A stretch of DNA of 64,000 nucleotides from Spirochaetota bacterium (GTDB taxonomy: Bacteria > Spirochaetota > UBA4802 > JAGODF01): contig JARKUF010000010.1 of the NCBI GenBank assembly GCA_029974015.1, positions 107,154 to 171,153 on the forward strand, given 5' to 3'. Positions 62,199 through 64,000 of the stretch are shown here, piece after piece. The notes beneath the pieces were generated by a model that was given only the letters and a program-made list of their open reading frames with translations, did no database searches and was not told the origin of the DNA. Position numbers and translations under genes: made by a program. Position 1 is the first letter of the stretch. The number at the start of each line of letters is the position of its first letter.

Positions 62199-62428
62199 TG
62201 GATGCCTATGTTCTGGATGCCTGTTCTCTAATTTCAATAAATCACCTCATTGATGATGTACTCCTCAAAGAAGCAGGCCGGATAAAAGCAGTCTACAGGC
62301 TTTCGCTTGCTGACGCAATCGCCATAGCCGAAGCAAAATTATGAAATGCCAGGCTGGTGACATCCGATCACCATGAATTCGATGTTTTAGAAACAGGCAA
62401 GGAAATTGCCATACTCTGGATCCGTTGA
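62198..62428 (+). pseudogene. Decayed PIN-domain (VapC) toxin
   Basis: The start MDAYVLDACSLI gives the first PIN acid. The frame soon jumps, with no frameshift, to the C-terminal half (AGRIKAVYRLSLADAIAIAEAKL), showing an internal deletion of roughly half the domain. A TGA at 62342-62344 interrupts it, and the same frame continues NARLVTSDHHEFD (the last PIN acids) to a stop at 62426-62428. Two defects make it a pseudogene; it would have been an RNase toxin. Confidence 0.75.
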
Positions 62429-62444
62429 AACACCCCTTATCTCC

Positions 62445-62506
62445 CGAATGCGCACCCCCCGAAGGCGCGCAAGCGCTTGCGCGCCTTCGGGGGGTGCACG
62501 CATTCG
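62445..62506. repeat. 62-bp near-perfect palindrome
   Basis: CGAATGCG, then CACCCCCCGAAGGCGCGCAAG-CG-CTTGCGCGCCTTCGGGGGGTG, then CA and CGCATTCG. Apart from the two-base CA on one side, all bases pair. It lies 16 bases after the VapC remnant. Confidence 0.9.
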
Positions 62507-62870
62507 CGAAAATGAACCCCCGCTCACCCCACGGTCCAATGGGACGGAAAAAAATTGTAAAAAGGCTTGACAAATCCTAAAAAAATGTAACTTAAAAGGT
62601 AATTTGGTATATACTTTTAAGCGACACAAAGACGCAGAGTTTGCAGTATAATTTGCAGGATTATTTTTATAGTATTACAAATAATGGCCGGTAGCTACGT
62701 CCCGGCCATAGAGCGTCGAAGCGAAGCTGCGCGCCGCGGAAGACCGCAAACGCGCAAGGTTCATGTTCATTGTATTGTAAAAAAGCAGTAAAGCGTTTGT
62801 TAAAACCCGGAAGTTAAGGGCGGTTAAAAAAACTCAAGTGGGGGGAGAGAATTAAATTTCTGGCTTAAAT

Positions 62871-62987
62871 ACTGTCATTGCGAGCCTCGGCCTTATCGAG
62901 GCGTGGCAATCTCTTTTTCCTTAACTCAACTGTCTAATTTCTTGCCTTTTGAGATCGCCACGTCGCTGCGCTCCTCGCGATGACAGT
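62871..62987. repeat. Nested inverted repeat of the CTGTCATTGCGAG type
   Basis: ACTGTCATTGCGAG (62871-62884) pairs with CTCGCGATGACAGT (62974-62987) with one mismatch; inside, CGTGGCAATCTC pairs with GAGATCGCCACG. Such 100-120 bp elements with these termini are scattered in many bacterial genomes. It is unrelated to the CCCGCCCGCC family. Confidence 0.8.
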
Positions 62988-63050
62988 GTGTTCACCCGGA
63001 TTTTAATTCACACTCCAAGTGGGACTATTAGAATTCATTTTTTTATAGTA

Positions 63051-63138
63051 CCCATAAACTGTAACAGCGGCATGCTCAGGAATTATGTTTTCCTGCCAGC
63101 CTTCGGCGGCCGGGAAAACAAAGTTTATGCCGCTGCCA
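63051..63138. repeat. Palindromic repeat element, copy 16
   Basis: CCCATAAACTGTAACAGCGGCATGCTCAGGAATTATG, core TTTTCCTGCCAGCCTTCGGCGGCCGGGAAAA, ending GCCGCTGCC. It lies upstream of the FadL-type gene. Confidence 0.7.
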
Positions 63139-63333
63139 TTAAAGTCTTAAAGTTTTAGAAGTAATAAATTTTATTTTAGGAAGGTTCGCACAAACATACA
63201 TCACATACAAAGACTATTGACGCCGCGGGGGTAGTAAAAAAAGCGGCGTTGATATATGCGCGGCAGTTTCCGCGCATTTCGCAGCGCATAATTCCGCAGT
63301 GAGCGGTAAAAAAAATTTTAGGAGGAAGTACAC

Positions 63334-63897
63334 ATGAAGAAAGCTCTTGTTCTTCTTATGGCATTGGCCGTTGTCCTGGTCAGTGTTAATGTGTTCGCGG
63401 GTGGTGCTATACAGAACAGCAACCTCAGCGCGGAATACATGAGGACACTGAACAGGCAGGCAGCGACCGATTCAGCTGACGCAGCCATCTACAATCCCGC
63501 CGGTATGGCGTTATTGCAGAATGGACTTTATGTAAACCTGGGCAACCAGTTTGTATTTAAAACATATTCTGCCGAGTTGGCCGGTACAACTTACGAAACA
63601 ACCGAGCCTTCGCTTCTTTTCCCCAATGCTATCCTTGCGTATAAGCAAGATGATTGGGCGGCCTTCTTCACTTTTACCGTTCCGGGCGGTGGTGGAACAA
63701 TAAAGTATAAAGATGGTTCTCCATCAGTGATGGCACTTGCCAATGGTACAGTGATACCGGGCTTACCTGGTGGTAACACACTTACGGCAAATGCTCTTGA
63801 AGCAACATCGATGTATCTTTGCTATACACTTGGCGGTGCTTATAAAATCAACAATATGAGGGGCTTCAGGCTTTACAGTGGGCAGCATATAGTATAA
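63334..63897 (+). pseudogene. FadL/OmpP1-type porin, truncated by insertion
   Basis: Signal peptide MKKALVLLMALAVVLVSVNVFAGG, then the FadL N-terminal hatch and first strands: SNLSAEYMRTLNRQAATDSADAAIYNPAGMALL and LYVNLGNQFVFKTYSAEL. FadL-type proteins are usually 400-450 residues; this one ends at 187. The last 11 residues (RGFRLYSGQHIV) follow codon ATG and are coded by the incoming element, whose end begins GGGGCTTC near 63860. AGGAGG precedes the start. The rest of the gene presumably lies beyond the window. Confidence 0.85.
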
Positions 63898-64000
63898 ATT
63901 GTCAAGCATTAATGACAAAGAACTGTACAAAAACATACTTCACGTTAAAGGGCCTTGGGAAGTTACTGACGTTCAATTAGACCTAAAGGGCAATACTGTA
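63860..64000 (+). mobile_element. ISL3-like insertion sequence, left end, cut by window
   Basis: The sequence from GGGGCTTCAGG (63860) interrupts the porin. A new frame from TTG 63899 reads SSINDKELYKNILHVKGPWEVTDVQLDLKGNTV to the window edge, which matches the N-terminus of ISL3-family transposases (ELYxxILxLxxPWxVxxVxLD). The terminal bases resemble the GGGTCTTC-type ISL3 ends. No opposite end is visible. Confidence 0.72.
63899..64000 (+). CDS. ISL3-family transposase, N-terminal fragment
   Basis: 34 codons seen from TTG 63899; no ATG is available in frame. It shows DKELYKNILHVKGPWEVTDVQL, the family N-terminus; the zinc ribbon, DNA-binding helices and catalytic domain would follow outside the window. 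Confidence 0.65.
   Translation, partial: MSSINDKELYKNILHVKGPWEVTDVQLDLKGNTV

Larger units (their letters stand above)
62429..63333. other. Gene-poor 900-base stretch
   Basis: Contains a 62-bp palindrome, an inverted repeat ATGGCCGG...CCGGCCAT near 62683-62709, a CTGTCATTGCGAG-type repeat, and one palindromic element. No credible gene: no frame has protein-like content. Some of it resembles degraded repeat DNA (ACACAAAGACGCAGAG). Confidence 0.7.

Noticed and set aside
22805..62344. UGA being read as a sense codon throughout the genome
   Set aside because: Two interior UGAs exist, but many genes end in TGA, including tight ATGA overlaps (pheA, tyrA, S1 gene), so UGA is a normal stop here.

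Overview
The window is a GC-rich, densely packed bacterial chromosome segment. Gene content suggests a diderm bacterium: envelope lipoproteins, a FadL-type porin and a multiheme c-type cytochrome. Several traits suggest a spirochaete-like or neighbouring lineage: a cytidylate kinase fused to ribosomal protein S1, a CheA fused to a CheC-like phosphatase domain, loose lipoboxes, and a pheA-aroF-tyrA-cmk/rpsA gene order. This placement is an inference. No rRNA or long marker was available to prove it.

Layout. 1-10.7 kb: an open-ended LamG/Fn3 surface protein, a Nudix hydrolase, a PlsC-alpha/beta hydrolase fusion, then on the minus strand ComFB, Lon, PanB, FolK, a DnaC-like loader and a five-heme cytochrome. 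10.7-19 kb: a cold shock gene with long leader and terminator, aroA-aroH, lipoproteins (one made of six W-rich repeats), N-formylglutamate amidohydrolase, an Lrp regulator and a phosphoesterase. 19-24.3 kb: an AmmeMemoRadiSam operon in which the fused Memo/AMMECR1 protein and the radical SAM protein both carry export signals, joined to a membrane spermidine-synthase-like protein. The AMMECR1 domain is interrupted by an in-frame UGA. 24.4-41.5 kb: ilvD, an exonuclease, S1-domain proteins, STAS, aroB, Nudix, rnc, acpP, rpmF, cmk/rpsA, tyrA, aroF, pheA, scpB and scpA. 41.5-47.2 kb: a chemotaxis cluster cheY, cheB, cheA-cheC, cheW. 47.5-51.7 kb: an ECF sigma factor paired with a FecR-PEGA-propeller protein, a possible 6S RNA, zapA and an acidic coiled-coil protein. 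51.9-56.5 kb: thrS-infC-rpmI-rplT with a structured leader and an apparent AUA start for infC, preceded by tRNA-Val. 56.5-61.1 kb: a GAF/SpoIIE-like phosphatase, a WecG/TagA transferase, a methyltransferase-like gene and an SDR. 61.1-64 kb: a repeat-rich decayed region with a VapBC remnant, a 62-bp palindrome and a FadL-type gene cut by an ISL3-like element running off the window.

Aromatic amino acid synthesis is well covered (aroF, aroB, aroA, aroH, tyrA, pheA), but split over several loci. Core growth genes (rpsA, rpmF, infC, rpmI, rplT, thrS, rnc, acpP, scpAB, zapA) lie among signalling genes.

A family of short palindromic intergenic elements, with a GC-rich core reading CCCGCCCGCC-GAAGG-CGGGCGGG or close to it, occurs at a dozen sites, mostly at gene ends. 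It even supplies the last codons of one gene. The strongest candidates for new biology are the exported AmmeMemoRadiSam operon with its in-frame UGA, the infC leader and AUA start, and the repeat family.
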